From NCBI GenBank assembly GCA_011109175.1, contig RDEW01000015.1, positions 1,026,882 through 1,090,881 of the forward strand: a stretch of DNA of 64,000 bases, given 5' to 3'. Positions 23,157-35,689 of this stretch are shown here, piece after piece (the stretch's first letter is position 1; every line of letters starts with the position of its first letter). The translations under genes and the position numbers were made by a program. This stretch comes from Dicyema japonicum. Its lineage: Eukaryota; Dicyemida; Rhombozoa; Dicyemidae. The notes below the pieces were generated by a model. That model saw only the letters and a list, made by a program, of their open reading frames with translations. It made no database searches and was not told the DNA's origin.

Positions 23157-24214
23157 ATGCATGATGGAGGTGAGAATAAATTTTACGATTCCGTTGAGAT
23201 TGATCTACATCAGATAACAAACTCAAAGGTTATGTAATTTAAATATAATTAGAATGAGGGATCTACGTACTTATCAGTGATGAATGTTTTAAAATCTTTA
23301 CGAAAAAGCAAGATCAACGAAAGTTCATTTATTGAATCAATAAAAATCTTCGTCTTATTAATAAAAGAAGAATTCGAAATTTGAAAATAGTAAATTTCGA
23401 TAGAAAAAAAAGAGTTAAATATTTTTTAATAAATATTAAAAATTATTCCTGGCCTATTGTGTTCCTTATTATTTTGATGTCATATTTACTGTCGTGGTTT
23501 ATATTTGGAATTATTTGGTATGGGGGGGTGGAACTTTCACATTCAAACATCTGCGTGGCAAATGTTGAATCGTTTCTTGGAGCTATGATATTTTCTATCG
23601 AAACCCAGAGTTCAATTGGGTTCGGATATATGTATATTACTGGTAATTGCACATGGACTGTATTTGTTTTAATATTACAAGCTTTTTTTGACGCAATTGT
23701 TGGAACTTTTACTGTAGGATTTTTACTTGTTAAATTTTTCGCTCCAATTTATAGAGAAAAAACCTGGTTTTTTTCGAAAAATGCTGTTATTTGTAAACGA
23801 AATGGAATTGATTGTTTTATTTGTCGTGTAATTAATATTCAAAAATCACAAGTAATTAATACAAAAATTCGTCTCTATATGGTTTTAACCAGGATTACTA
23901 TGGAAGGAGAAATAATTCCATTTTATTTGAGAAAAATGAAGGTTGAAGATTCATCTAGTGGTTGTTTAAGAACCGTGGTCCATAAAATTACCCCAAATAG
24001 CCCATTGTGGAAATATAATGAACAAAAGTTTAATAATAGAGGAGTAGAAATCCATGTGTATATTTCTGGATCGAGCGAATCATCTGGATTAATTGTGTAT
24101 TCCAAAGAAAGTTATAAAACAAATGAAGTTGCGTGGAAATGCAAATTTAAGGAAATCATTGAAAACAATTCATGGAAAATTAATCTCAATGATTTTAACA
24201 CAATTATTGACTAA
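23157..24214 (+). CDS. Inward-rectifier potassium channel (Kir), one apparent frameshift
   Basis: The product is a two-transmembrane K+ channel subunit of the plasma membrane that sets resting potential. Exon 1 (23,157-23,228) and a 24-nt intron lead into a long exon. M1 is about YSWPIVFLIILMSYLLSWFI. The pore helix and filter read ETQSSIGFGYMYITG, where most Kir channels have T-T-I-G-Y-G. M2 is about TVFVLILQAFFDAIVGTFTV. The cytoplasmic domain begins FAPIYREKTWFFSKNAVICK and ends WKINLNDFNTIID-stop, matching the Kir fold in order. In the N-terminal cytoplasmic part (about 23,341-23,347) an A-run is one base short. One more base would join ESFIESIK-type sequence to LRLINKRRIRNLKIVNFDRK, the usual segment before the slide helix. 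About 344 residues if corrected. Probably a base-calling error; a null allele is possible. Confidence 0.88.
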
Positions 24215-24239
24215 CAAATATTACACTCCTTTATTTAGT

Positions 24240-24640
24240 TTGTAAATTACTAAGACTATACACGGTTTGTAAATTACGACCCAATGGGGATTATTTGGAC
24301 ATATATTACGGATGAGTCATGCCTCTTTAAGACGGTAATTTGCATATTGGCTTGTAAATACCTATCAACTCCCAACTTTAATAAATATCCCTTGTGTACT
24401 GGCGATAATTCCCTACCATGTTATTACGCATGTTATTAACAGGACCTTGCGTATACATTATGGCTAATCTGGTAGCCAGGCGGACATACTTATGCTTCTT
24501 ATCGGTTACTACCGTTTACAAACGATCTAACTATGTAATCTCAACTCTACAGTTAAAATCTCTCCTGAGACTTTTTCATGCACCACAATGTCCGGATTAT
24601 AGTGTTTGACAATAATGGAAGTCCGAATATTGCTATCGAC
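24240..24640 (+). repeat. Short RTE-like scrap and unassigned sequence
   Basis: At 24,280-24,325 the plus strand encodes WGLFGHILRMSHASLRR, the C-terminal signature of family B. The remainder up to the next element shows nothing recognisable. Confidence 0.45.
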
Positions 24641-24654
24641 CATTTTTTGACATC

Positions 24655-25480
24655 CATTTATTTATTTTATATAAAAACAAGAATAAAAGACAAAGTAAAT
24701 GAGAGTGAAGCCGTCAGGTGATCCCGGCCTCCTTAAGCAGCCGGGTTATCTTTTTTTGGGTAGAAACATCTTTTTTAGTATCAAAATAGTGTTTTTAAAA
24801 AGTTTATTTTCGCTGGGAAGAGATGACGTTGCTCACATGTTTGCTTAAGGTCATTAGTGGGTCATATGTGACCCCCAGTTATTTGGTTGAATTTTTGGAG
24901 GGGATTGTTATTTCATTTAGGGTCAATGAAGGTACCGAGTTTGTCAATCTTCTATTGGAAGTAAAATCATGGATCACAACTTTTCAGGACTTGTAACTCT
25001 TGTAAACGGGTATTCGCTGTGTGGATACATTGGTCTCTTGTTGCCAGGATTATGTCGTCAGCATAAGCAAGGAACAGAGTATCGTCGCTGCTTTGGGAAG
25101 GCATGTCACTCATAAAGAGGTTGAAGAAAATGGGTGAGAGAGAAGATCTTTGCGGGACTCCACTCGGCAGAAATTTGGTGACAGAAATATGGAATATGAA
25201 ATTACTCTTTCTCTTTGTCCGTTGAAGAAGTTTGCAAGCAAAATTTTCAAGTTGTTTGGAATGTTAGAGCCATAAATCTTTCTAGTGAGAATTTCCTCGA
25301 AATAGAGTCAAAAGCCCTCTTTATGTCAATGGAACACATAATGGTATTTTGATGCCGAGGTTTGCATTGTAGGCCTTCCTTGATGAATTTTGTCAAGCAA
25401 GTAAGGTTGGTAGTTGTGGAGCGAGTTCAAGGTATTTGCATTGAAGAGGATTGAGTGAAAGGCTTCCAAGTTTTTTTTTT
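24655..25480 (-). pseudogene. Jockey-like LINE 3' half (family C)
   Basis: The minus strand has LPSGVPQRSSLSPIFFNLFM and SDDTLFLAYADDIILATRDQ (about 25,165-25,020). After deletions the conserved end KEAGIT-stop follows, at about 24,717. The catalytic YADD is intact in this copy, but the thumb is deleted. Confidence 0.8.
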
Positions 25481-26640
25481 AAATCAAGGTTTCTTTCTGT
25501 AACTTGATCAACTCTTTCACATTCCCAACCTCACAAACTGACTGAACAGCAAAAGCAAACAAAGGCTGCGCATACATTCGCTAAGATATTTTTCACATCC
25601 AAATAAGTGAGTTCCCATGAGAATACAAAAGACACGTGTTAATCAAAGCTTGTTCCTTAGCACCCTGGAAGTTCTAAGTTAATTCTCGGGTATAATACAA
25701 TTAATATCGACAAAACTTGCGACCTAATTCGACACTAAATTGGTCTCAATTTGTATCAGGTGTGGATACATGCTATCGGGTGTTAATTTGTCAGGTCACA
25801 TTTGATTGTCCATCTTTGGAATCAAAAGGTGATTTCAGAACAAATCCAAGTTGAAATTGACTCCAAGTTATCAATAGATTTTTGAATAAAACTACATATA
25901 AAGTCGTGATCGAGAAAGCAGTTCTTGATAAAGAAATTATGTCAAACCCGGGTATTTTCCAATAGGAAGAGTAAACAACTCCCACTAAACTTCTTTCGAA
26001 TGTCGGACACTACAAAAAACTCAGTCGTCAAAGGTATGGTCTCATCTAGAACAGGTTTCACCGACCCTTTTCGGGTTCGATGTTTCCACTCACTCCCCAT
26101 GACGTAAAAAGTAAAAAATGGCACACACTGTCGATGATGGGATTGGTGGATACTATATCCACAATATCTGAACACCTTCTTTTTAAGCATTGGTTGTTCC
26201 CCGCAATAATAGTAAGATCAGACTTCATGATTTTAGAACCTTCGAATCTCCAAAAAAGGGCCAACAGGTTGCGTGACTTTCAGTTATTTTTCGACACAAA
26301 TATCAAGCAGCATTTAGCAATTCCAAGTCTGAACTGTGCTTTCCACCAGATTATGAGTATTAGCAGTATTCCCTTTGTTCATGTAAATTGAAACAATTTT
26401 TTTATTGTTAGAGGTTCGGTTAGTTTCCATGACCGAAATTTTCCCGTGTTGAATTCGCGTCCGTTTGGGTTAAAAAATCACATTTTATGGGATGTGTAGA
26501 GTATCCCGAAATACATTCAACATCTTGAAGGTTTTCATCGACCCTGATTAGCAAGTCACTCAGCATATCACGCAAATTATTCAACACTGAGTTTTTTTCT
26601 ACCGAAATCCGACCATTAACTGATCATATCGTACATATGG
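25480..26640. other. Unassigned region
   Basis: About 1.1 kb. Minus-strand open frames between 25,790 and 26,265 (for example RKKFSGSCLLFLLENTR) show no family I recognise and no short-intron exon pattern. It may be an old transposon remnant. Confidence 0.4.
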
Positions 26641-27930
26641 ATTCCGATTTGTCAGGTTCGTTGAGCTTTCTGCTTGTAGTCGTAATTGCTTCTGTGGAAG
26701 CAAGAACATAACGATTTTTGACTGTATAGGTCTCGTTCCATTCTTAGAATGTGACCAAATACATTTTTAATTATGGTGATTGTTTCCTTCCACAATTCTA
26801 TATTCCTTCCAGTGGTTTCATGCTTCGGCCAGAGTGACCTTATATCTCTCTTGGGTTGTCTAATAAATATAATAATAATAACAGCTTTTTCATGAGAGCC
26901 ATAATATTTATAGCTCCGCATAGGAAGGACACACAAGTAAAGAACAGTTAATTTTAACTAATCGTAGAACCAAGGAAAACTCTTCATAAAAATCTTCTCC
27001 ATTAAGGACATCGGGAAGCGTTATACGCGGACGGTCTCTGAACTTTTTTCCCCAGATGTTTCAAAAAATTCTTCCATGATGATGTTTGCTGGAGTATCTC
27101 GTTCCATTCTTAAAATGTGACCAAATAGTTTCCACCGCGTCTTCACGATCAAGGTGCTCAGAGGTCCAGAAAAGCATCTTTTGTACAATGTTTCACTCCC
27201 AAGAGAGACCGAAATTGATTGCTATGAAAGGAGTCGAACCTTTGTCCGTCGGTTTTCAAGATTCCCCATGTTTTAGAGTTTTACGTAAGGGATTTGGTTT
27301 CACGAAAGCCTTCAAACAATCTGAGTCGGAGTGATAGACAGACTGGACGCTTTTTGGATCCATCCTTTTGCAATGGTTACCGTGGATAACAATTTTCCTT
27401 CTGGCAATGTATTCGGAGTCCCCAGAAGTGAGCCAAGTATTATGGTCTTCCTCCAGTTTTCGGTACTGGCGTAGTTCCATCCGCTTGATCTCGACGATTT
27501 CCGTCTTCGAAGCGTTCAATAATAGAGACCATTTAGCCAGGCGGTCTGGTGCTACCTCCAGTAGACGTATAAATGCATCTTGTTACTAGAAACAAAGTCA
27601 GCATTAATCGGCATAAACAATTTCCATAATATAGTCGCTGTAGTACTTCCGGAGATCTCGAGAGCAGGTATACAGCGAACAATAGTTGAGAGAAGGAATC
27701 TCCTTGAGGTGTGCCCACTGTTGTCACGATTTCTTGTGACATACATTTTCCAATACGCATTAGGAACACTGTGTCAGATAGAAGTTATCGGTATTTAAGG
27801 TGACCGAGTCCTGATCCAGGAAACTTTCCAGCACTTCAATGAGTTTTCCTCGACGGACGGTGTCGAAAATTCTGGTTGCGATCAATTCCAAGAATAGCTA
27901 GTTTTAGTATCCGAGTGAACCTTGCGTAGT
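26640..27930 (-). pseudogene. Two overlapping RTE-like LINE 3' ends (family B)
   Basis: One 3' end with the TAATAATAAT tail and the GGCTCTCATGAAAAAGC signature lies at about 26,865-26,920, with FGHILRMERD upstream near 26,730. A second, longer piece (27,900-26,990) has VGTPQGDSFSQLLFAVYLL, a broken catalytic region, LEEDHNTWLTSGDSEYIAR and the thumb with WKLFGHILRMERDTPANII. It is closely related to 7,791-8,899 but with many frameshifts. Confidence 0.8.
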
Positions 27931-28022
27931 TTTTTGTTTCGTTTTAATTAATAAATTATTTTATTTATAATTTAATTAAAAATATAATAATTTTGCATGT
28001 TTTCATGTGTAAATCTAATGTT

Positions 28023-28553
28023 ATGAAATTTCCTGGATTTATACGGACTGCTTTATGCTACTTATCAGATAATCATGAAAATAGAAAAATAATTATTCGA
28101 TATAGTAAATCAGGTGGTCATGGAGGACAAAAAATTAACAAAAGTAAAAGACTATAAAAACATTAAGGAAATTCGAAAGTCGAATTAAAATTTCACGTTG
28201 ATTCTGCTAACTGGATAGAATGTGAAATTAAAAAAATTTTATACAATAGAGTGAATAAGATTATGTATAAATAGTTTAAGTCAAAAATTAATGATAACGG
28301 ATTTTTTATAATCTCCTCAGAAAATTTTAGATCTCAACACTTAAACGAAAAAGATTGCTATGAAAAAATACAAAATATTATTGATACTTGCAGGAATATT
28401 TTAGAGGAACAAAATAAACTTATAGATTATGAAGAATTACTCAAACAACAGGAAAAGTAATCATTAATGAATTGTTTTAGAACAAAAATGGCTTCAAAGA
28501 TTAGAGTCGACAGAAAGAGAATTGATTCTTACTATAGAAAACGTAATTTATAA
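28023..28553 (+). CDS. MRPL58: Mitochondrial ICT1-type peptidyl-tRNA hydrolase (mL62)
   Basis: The product rescues stalled mitochondrial ribosomes and is a component of the large subunit. Four exons (28,023-28,143; 28,168-28,250; 28,275-28,456; 28,481-28,553) are separated by three introns of exactly 24 nt. Spliced length is 459 nt, or 152 residues, with no internal stop. The protein has a short N-terminus, then KIIIRYSKSGGHGGQKINKR with the catalytic GGQ, followed by NSKVELKFHVDSANWIE, KINDNGFFIISSENFRSQ, and a basic tail SKIRVDRKRIDSYYRKRNL. The tail resembles the ribosome-entry tail of ICT1. The order SGGxGGQxxNK...SKVE...FH...W fits ICT1 rather than a full-length release factor, which would be over 350 residues. 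Confidence 0.93.
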
Positions 28554-28810
28554 TAAATTTCTTAATTTTTTTTAAATACAAAACCCCTCATAAATTAAGA
28601 CAACCAAGAAGGTATCAAAGACAACGAATTAAGTGATCTCAGATTTTAATAACTCGTGTTCCGGGGTCGATCCTACCGCTTTCTGGAAGTGTCTTTTTAA
28701 CGTCAACGGATTACCTTGTTTTTCATCTATAGTATAACGGAGTCAGAACCCGGATAATAGAAAGTGTACTTCCTTGATGTTTTGCCGTCATTGGCATTTA
28801 TTTTGATATT
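28554..28810. other. Intergenic stretch, nothing recognised
   Basis: About 250 bases after ICT1 without an open frame of interest. A GGGTTCTGACTCC-like segment on the minus strand (near 28,745) is not enough to call a SINE or tRNA. Confidence 0.4.
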
Positions 28811-29245
28811 TAATATGAAGTTTTAAGACAGGTTAATCCAAACTTTTAACTGACCGACAGTTTTCTTTGACATTTTTAAGCATTCGACAACCAATAAATA
28901 AATAAAAGCCTTAGGTCGTTTATGTGTGACTGAAGTTCTCATTTTGCCATATACACATATCTGTTTCTGTTTGCAATAATTAAATCGTAAGAGTTTTGTC
29001 ACTAGGCGCGATATCACACAGGTATGGAAATCGACCGGTAAGATGAAAGTGAGGCTTTCGATTTCCTGGTTTTTAGGCGTGTATGATGTGAGTTCTTCCA
29101 TTTGTAGGAATATCGTTGCGTTTGAGACATTAAAAATTGAAGTAATCGATGTGATTGCAATCCCTCCAAGATGCTTTAGCAGAATTCCGAGAATACCATC
29201 TGGACCACATGTATATGACTACTTCATGGATCTATTAGAGTTACC
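28810..29245 (-). pseudogene. Jockey-like LINE RT fragment (family C)
   Basis: The minus strand starts TCGPDGILGILLKHLGGIAI and continues with an IFNVSNATIFLQMEE stretch. This is the start of a Jockey-type RT palm, equivalent to RPDGIPVILLKKMG at 5,400. The frame degrades into MEELTSYTPKNQEIESL and ends. Small, 5'- and 3'-truncated. Confidence 0.6.
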
Positions 29246-29333
29246 TTGACTTATTTGCCCCAATGTATATAATAGCTCTCTGGATGCTATAAATTATAAA
29301 ACAATTTTTAATTTTAAAAGAATGAAAAAGATA

Positions 29334-32300
29334 TTAGACATATGACGTATTTGAGGAGTCATACTAAAATATTATTATAGGTAACCTTCCTCTTCACACC
29401 CTTATCAATAATTCTTTGTCGATACACTAACAGTTGAAATTTCTCTGAATCCAACTCCAGTGCATTTTTGGCAGCATTAATTTGTGATTGTCGAATAGTA
29501 CAACCAATACCAACAGCTAGTTTACGTCCCATAAATGAAACATTAGTTACAAATTTATCTTTAGAATTTTCTGAATGTGGTTCCAGTCTATATATAAATA
29601 TAACTAATTACTCATATATAGGAAAAGGACTAAGATCAGCGGAGTTATTCATAATCGACTGCATTTGACAGCATTGCTTTAACAATGCCTTTGGATCACT
29701 CCAGTCTTGATTATATATAAAAGTCTAAAATGTATTAATCAAAATACATTCAGTTTACTAAAAAGACGAGTCTTGCATAAATTTAATATTGATGTAAATC
29801 CTCCTGAATCCAAATAAATTGAGGCGACAAAAGCTAATATAAATTTTAAAATTACCTTCAAATAAATCTGCCTTATATTTAATCAACTTGATAGAGTTTA
29901 AATCATGAGCATTCTTCGAACTATCAGAAGTAAATCGATTAGTGAACAGACCCAATTCATCACAAATAACGCTTTGCACATTTGAGGATACTAAAAGGCT
30001 CTTAAGAATCTAAAAAATCAATTTAAATAAAACAACCGAAAGTAGACCTTCTCTAAATGTGGGAAATCTGTTATATAAATATTCAACAATTATGAATTTG
30101 AGTAAAGAATCACCCAAAAACTCCAACCTTTGATTATATAAACTCAAATTATTAATAATTTTTACAAATAAATATTATTATTTTTTGTTCCTTTGTGAAG
30201 GGCTAATGCTAAAAGTTCTTTGCGTTTAAAAAAAATTCCAGTAGAACATTGTAATTTTTCTAATTTCTAATTTTAGTAATAAAATAAACTAAAGAATGAT
30301 CTTCTAATAATAATTTTCTAGAAAAAGAAGAATTTCTTTCCTAAAACATTAGGTTAATTCACAACTAATAGAGAAAGGGATGGGGGATTACGCCAATACT
30401 CAGTAATTCTATCATCCTCATTATCATAAAATAGAATTTTTCCAATAAAGTCTCTAATAGTTTGGAGTGAAGAGCTATCAACATAGATAGCCCCTATCAA
30501 TGCTTCAACAGTGTCGGCCAACATATTTTCACATCCGTCATTATAGACTACATCAGGATTTGCCAAAATGTATTTATGGAAACCGAATCCCTAAATAAAT
30601 AAACAATTAACTTTAGAAATCTTAAATAAATTTCTATTTCCAACTAAGGCAGAACGATATGAACTCAACAAATTCTCGTCGTGGAAAGGAAAAGCGTTGA
30701 ATAAATCAATACTAAAAAGAATAATTATATCTTACCTAACAATAATCTCCAGAATAGCATCACCAAGGAATTCTAGTCTTTCATTAGTGATTCCTAATGA
30801 ATCGTTAAAGTAATCCACTTTCGGTACATGATTACAATTAGAAATAGTTTTCATAAGTCCAAAAAGACCTAATATTTTCATATAAATATTTACCTTTCTG
30901 ATGGCTACGCTTATTCATTACTTTAAGTGTTTTTCCACTGAATCTATTTCCAGTGTTTGATAAAGAATTCTTTAACTGATCAGAATTAATCGCATATCTC
31001 ATAGAATCCTGAATAGGAAGTAAAGCTTGCTAACATGAATATATAAATTACCATTAATAGAGCTCGGTTATTAAATTTATAATCCAAAATAGATTCTAGT
31101 CCACTCAGTGAAATAAAATGGTAAATATGACGGATAAATTGAGACAAAAGCAAAGCGCAGTGTGCGACATCATTGTACAGCCCAGTAGTATAAAAACCAG
31201 TCGTTTCCAAACAAATGGTGGTTGATTTTCGTTTAGATCTGGTAATTATAAAAACTTACTGTTTAATATCAATTAATTTATTAATCAGTTCTAAGTTTTC
31301 CTGAGAATCCTCACTATTTTTTTCAGTCTTGAGTTGAGATCGAATTCTAACATGATTCAGTTTTTTACAGGTGTGTTTATATCTATAATATTCAAATAAT
31401 AAGCAAACCTTTTATCAGCAAAATATGACAAAGTCTTGGGACGTATTGAGAAATGTATGATAGCAATGGTTTGATCAATATAAGGATGAGATTCTATCCT
31501 ATCAATTCTTATTGCCGCAGGCTTCTATTAAAATTATACTATGAATCACTTTAGAAGGATTTGTAACAAGTGCTCCTTTCAAATGTTTATTAAAATCTTC
31601 TAAATTTTCATAATTAGGTTTAAAAACATCATCGAGCAATTTAAATGAATGAATCAAGTATCTAATAATTTCTCTGATTGAAAGTACATCCTCTCCATCT
31701 TAATCATTAAACACAAAATACCGTTTGATTTACACACAAAACGTGGAAAAATATGAAGTCGTGAAGGTATGGCCATATTATAAAAGTCAAATAATTCAAG
31801 AATATCATAATAAAGATATCGACTAAAAAGATCTAAAGTATTTATATATTCTTTCTAAAATATAAAATTATGAACAACATCAAAGTCATGAACCCTCTCA
31901 TCCGAAATGCTCAAAGAATAAAACATATTACTCAATTTTAGGGTAATTTGAGGTAACTAATAATGAATGCAATATTTACATCATTAATAGGAAAGTGGGT
32001 CAAAATATCGAATCCATCAAATTTATAAATTTTACCTCCATTTTCTATTTCGGTTATATTGGATGACTTATAATGATAACAATTACGTATACCTCAGGTA
32101 ATAAGGCTTTAAAAAATAAAGAGTAATAGTAAGTCTTAATATTTTCAGAACATTCTTTACATACATCGCCGAAAAGTTGATAACTTGAATTTTCACAAAA
32201 GTATTCTTTGATGTTTCCAAAGTTATCCTTAATAATGCAAATTAATACTTTAGCATGTTCATTATGAAAAATTTCATCAGAAAGGTTGTTAGGATCTGCT

Positions 32301-32457
32301 AAATGTTGCTGCAAATAGGCTAAAAATAACATAATATATAGTAACCTTTTTTGTCGGTATTAATCTCTGATGGATTATAAGGTGTTCTCTCATCTCGTAG
32401 TCCATTCAGAATATCTAGCACACAACGATCAAAATAGCGTGCAGCACTACCAATCAT
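29334..32457 (-). CDS. DROSHA: Drosha, nuclear RNase III of the Microprocessor
   Basis: The product cuts primary microRNA hairpins in the nucleus with its partner DGCR8/Pasha. Twenty introns of 21-27 nt, all GT-AG, leave 2,652 nt, a frame of 883 residues with no internal stop. The order matches Drosha's catalytic half. A central domain comes first ([66 protein letters not shown]). The first RNase III domain follows, with Drosha-specific [20 protein letters not shown] and catalytic [13 protein letters not shown] and [15 protein letters not shown]. The second has [15 protein letters not shown] and [16 protein letters not shown]. The dsRNA-binding domain comes last ([16 protein letters not shown]...[14 protein letters not shown]). 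There is no PAZ domain or helicase, which excludes Dicer. The P-rich and RS-rich N-terminal third of human Drosha (1,374 residues) is absent. A further upstream exon is possible, but retrotransposon sequence begins at 32,589. Confidence 0.95.
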
Positions 32458-32588
32458 TTTATGTTTAAATGTTTGATTTGAGTAACAAAACGCCACGGCT
32501 TTAAATTTAAATTAATAATATTTTTTTCATATCTTAGCTTTAAAATATTATTTTTTTATTTTGCTTCATTTAAAAATAATGATTAAAA

Positions 32589-33230
32589 ATGGCCGCGGAA
32601 AGAATACAAATTGACCTGGACCGACTCAACGTTTGGATAATAGAGAACCGGCTCATGGTGAATGTAGAAAGGTCGATCGCGTCCCTTTATATCTCGGACA
32701 AAAGATTTGAAAGGAAGACAGTCACCTTGAAGTTAATCAAGGTCGACACCCCTTTCAACAAATGTCAAAGGATCTTTGATGTGACACTTGATATGCATCT
32801 TTATCTATAACTCGACGTAGAATACATTTTTGTGAAATGTGAAAGAAATTAAAGTTTATCTGGAATATGGAAGATTGGTGCTCTCCAGGTCCTGATGAAC
32901 GTGTACAGACATTACATCGAGCCATGTTTCTCATGTGCATACGCCTCGTGAGGACCGTATCTTGAACAAATATGAGGAAAATCGAGGAAATGCAAAAAAG
33001 GGCTTTCAAAGTAACAGAGCTTTGGATCTGTGTAGAACTCCGAATTGGACCGACGCTTCTAAAGTTAACTAGACTCTAGAATGCTGCCTCGTAGATTTAG
33101 TCAGTCGTCCTGTACAATCATCGCGGGCACGAGGGAGAAACACCGGGCAAAAATGAGGTCACTTATGGAAAGAATTGGGATCATGTGATAGTTAGATTGG
33201 TTTTACATGGTCTTGAAATTTTAAATAAAT
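32589..33230 (+). pseudogene. Jockey-like LINE 3' end (family C)
   Basis: It starts with AAERIQIDLDRLNVWIIENR and LMVNVERSIASLYISDKR, the segment after the RT catalytic site. Thumb remnants follow, and it ends EKHRAKMRSLMERIGIM-stop near 33,189, the family's terminal signature. It lies about 130 bp upstream of the first Drosha ATG, in opposite orientation. Confidence 0.75.
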
Positions 33231-34287
33231 AAGTGCTACAGTGCTTTGGCTTGACGAGCGACGTTGTCATCACTGAATATTTCAATACGGAAGCGGATCT
33301 CTATTACAATAAATGAGGAGTTGACGTACAAGTCCAGATCACCCAGAAAATGGCTGGAGCAGATCTGTGCCAAGATTACTTGGAGACAAACAGAGTTGGA
33401 AGGACTGGAAAGGCATATAAGTAGTGTGACGAGAGGGGTTAAAGGAAAAGCACCGCCCATAGTAAGATTGTTACTTAGTAAAGCGGTGTTCCCAAATGGA
33501 GCCTCATAGAGTTGAGGAGGGCAAAGGCGGAGTTAGAGGAGTATAGAAGGAAACTCTATACCCATGAAAGTCAGTGTAAAAAAGAAAAAATAATCAGTTC
33601 AAATTTAATCGCTAATTATTTTACCGTCGCCTAGGACTCCAAATTAATTTTAGAAAATTAAATTCAAATTCATTTTAAATATATTTAAATACAAAACCTT
33701 TTCTTAATGTTTCGACGTTGTCTCGTTCAGTATTGTTTTCTACTACAGTATTAAATCTGGAATCCCACGATATCTTTGGAACTATGACAACTTATTTGAT
33801 CACAAAGTTGTAGAAACCTAAGTCTGCTTCAAATTATTGACCAAAAAACCTGCATCCCAACCCTGTATATGCTGATGACTTAATTGGTTTCTAATGAGGT
33901 CAGCAGTTTTGTGAGGCCAATGAAATTTTCTCCGAGAATGACGATTGTAAGGTAGCAAAATGACAAGTTTTGATCAACAAGCCCCTTTCTGTGTATCATG
34001 GAAACTCACTTTTTTCATGTAGGTGGATGTGATGAAGGCTTATGATTCAGTTGATCATTCTTACTTTGTCGAGTGACTATGCATTATGTATATGCCTGTG
34101 TGGGTTCATCAGCTTTATAGTACCATCGTCTGGGGTTGATATTGTCCCCGGGAGGAGAGAGCCTAAAGGTCCTTTTTCGATGGGTATTAGGCTCCTCTTG
34201 GGGTTCCAAATCCTTTTTAATGGGTTGACCACATAACGTCACGCTAATTTTGAATTGTCAGGCACTTATGACACACAAATATAATTT

Positions 34288-34330
34288 TAATTTATTAACC
34301 CCGGATACACCGAGAAAGAAGTTAAAGTAA
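34288..34330 (-). repeat. 3' end of SINE2, truncated
   Basis: TTAACCCCGGATACACCGAG and AAAGAAGTTAAAGTAA match the 3' end of the SINE2 copies at 35,690-35,965 and 43,775-44,010. Only about 40 bases are present. Confidence 0.6.
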
Positions 34331-34339
34331 CGCTTATGA

Positions 34340-34970
34340 CACACAAGAAACCCTCATCGATACACACCTACGAACTGGACTAACATTCTGTACAAAAATA
34401 CTCATTTGTCCCTTATGGAAGCGGAAGACCTGCACCGTAGAGCTTGCATACTGGCAGCCTCTTCCCCCACAGCGGTGCTTGGCTGAACGCGTTCCCATAA
34501 TCGTCAATTGGTTATTTTCTTGATCAGGACGCCCTCCTGGATAGTTTTTCTATCCATCTAGGGATCGACCTGTGCCAGCCTCATCCATGCCGTTGTGGAT
34601 CTGCTGTAAACTGCAAAGGTCTTCTTGAGGCGGCTGGATTCCCGTCGTCTCTGGAACCGATCGTGGAGATGGAAAACGCCCAACTGTCTTTTCTTCTCTC
34701 GAGGGAAATGCTTGATTTGGGATTGAACTTGTACTGACACCTTTTCCCAGTCAAGACTTGCTGGTTCCGCGTTGAAAGCTGGGAAGGATGCTCAGACTTT
34801 CGAGAATTTCAAGATAAAGAAATACGACAGCCTCTCTACAAGATTCCATGTTTAACCCATTGTTGTCGAGACAAATGGAGTCTTCAGACTCAAGACGGTC
34901 TCTTTTGATGGATTGCTTGTGTCAATGATTTCGAAAAAAAGCAACGAGTGTCGGGAAACCGAATGGGAAT
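34340..34970 (+). pseudogene. RLE-type LINE 3' fragment (family A) inside family E
   Basis: In changing frames it gives DLHRRACILAASS, LEAAGFPSSLEPIVEMENA, WDTCTDTFSQSRLAGSALK, FENFKIKKYDSLSTRFHV and VETNGVFRLKTVSFD. These are the C-terminal block and tail of family A and parallel 45,345-45,830 closely. Family E sequence on both sides shows it is an insertion or rearrangement. Confidence 0.65.
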
Positions 34971-35689
34971 GGTTGGGAAACCTAAGTATAGTGTTTATGA
35001 TGGTGGGCTAGTAAATGTGAAGGCGTTGATTAATTAGTTAAGCCACTCGTCGATTGCTCATTTAGCCACTCGGTGCGGATCCATGTTCTGCCACGACTAT
35101 GTGTGGAAACATGACGAGGTAGCAAGGAGTCTTCATCTTTACTATGCAATAAGTATGGTATTCGCCACATCAGAAAGTTGCGGACTCATAAAGAGCAATC
35201 TGTAGTAGAGAACGATTAAGTCCAAACCAATGTAGACAGTGCTATTCAAACATCCGTGCTAATAAGCACAATAGGCTGGACATCTTGGTAAACGATATGG
35301 AGTCTGGCCTAGTCTTTATCATAGAAGTTGGCATTATGTCTCAAGACCGTTTGCAGAATGTGGAGGTGGTTAAAAAAGGAAGTATGACTTGCTTGCAAAC
35401 GAGATGGGGCAGATTCTTAGTTGCAAAGTCCTCGTTATTCCAACGTGGAAAAATTGCAACAAAGTACCACGAGGGTTATCTAAAGCAGTTAGAGGTAGAT
35501 TGAAAGATCCAGGCCTATCTACATTCCACTGTATTAAAGCGGACTCTAGAGAGGCTGACACTGGATTATAAGACACAGAACCAAAAAATGCCACATGGGA
35601 AGAAAGTTCAATTGGACAAGGCGCTCTCAGAGTTATTTCAACAACCGGAAACGAACTTGCCTGATGAGGCTAGCGAACAAGAAGGTTGT

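Noticed and set aside
23341-23347. Programmed -1 frameshift in the Kir gene
   Set aside because: The A-run has only five A, does not form a canonical slippery heptamer, and no frameshifting is known in this family; a missing base is simpler.
25790-26265. Minus-strand frames as host exons
   Set aside because: Two overlapping frames on the same strand with no conserved motif; splicing by short GT-AG introns did not yield a longer protein.
29334-32457. Dicer instead of Drosha
   Set aside because: Two RNase III domains first suggested Dicer, but there is no PAZ or helicase. The block LKNSLSNTG...LKVMNKR between domain start and catalytic motif is specific to Drosha, as is NQDWSDPK before the dsRBD.
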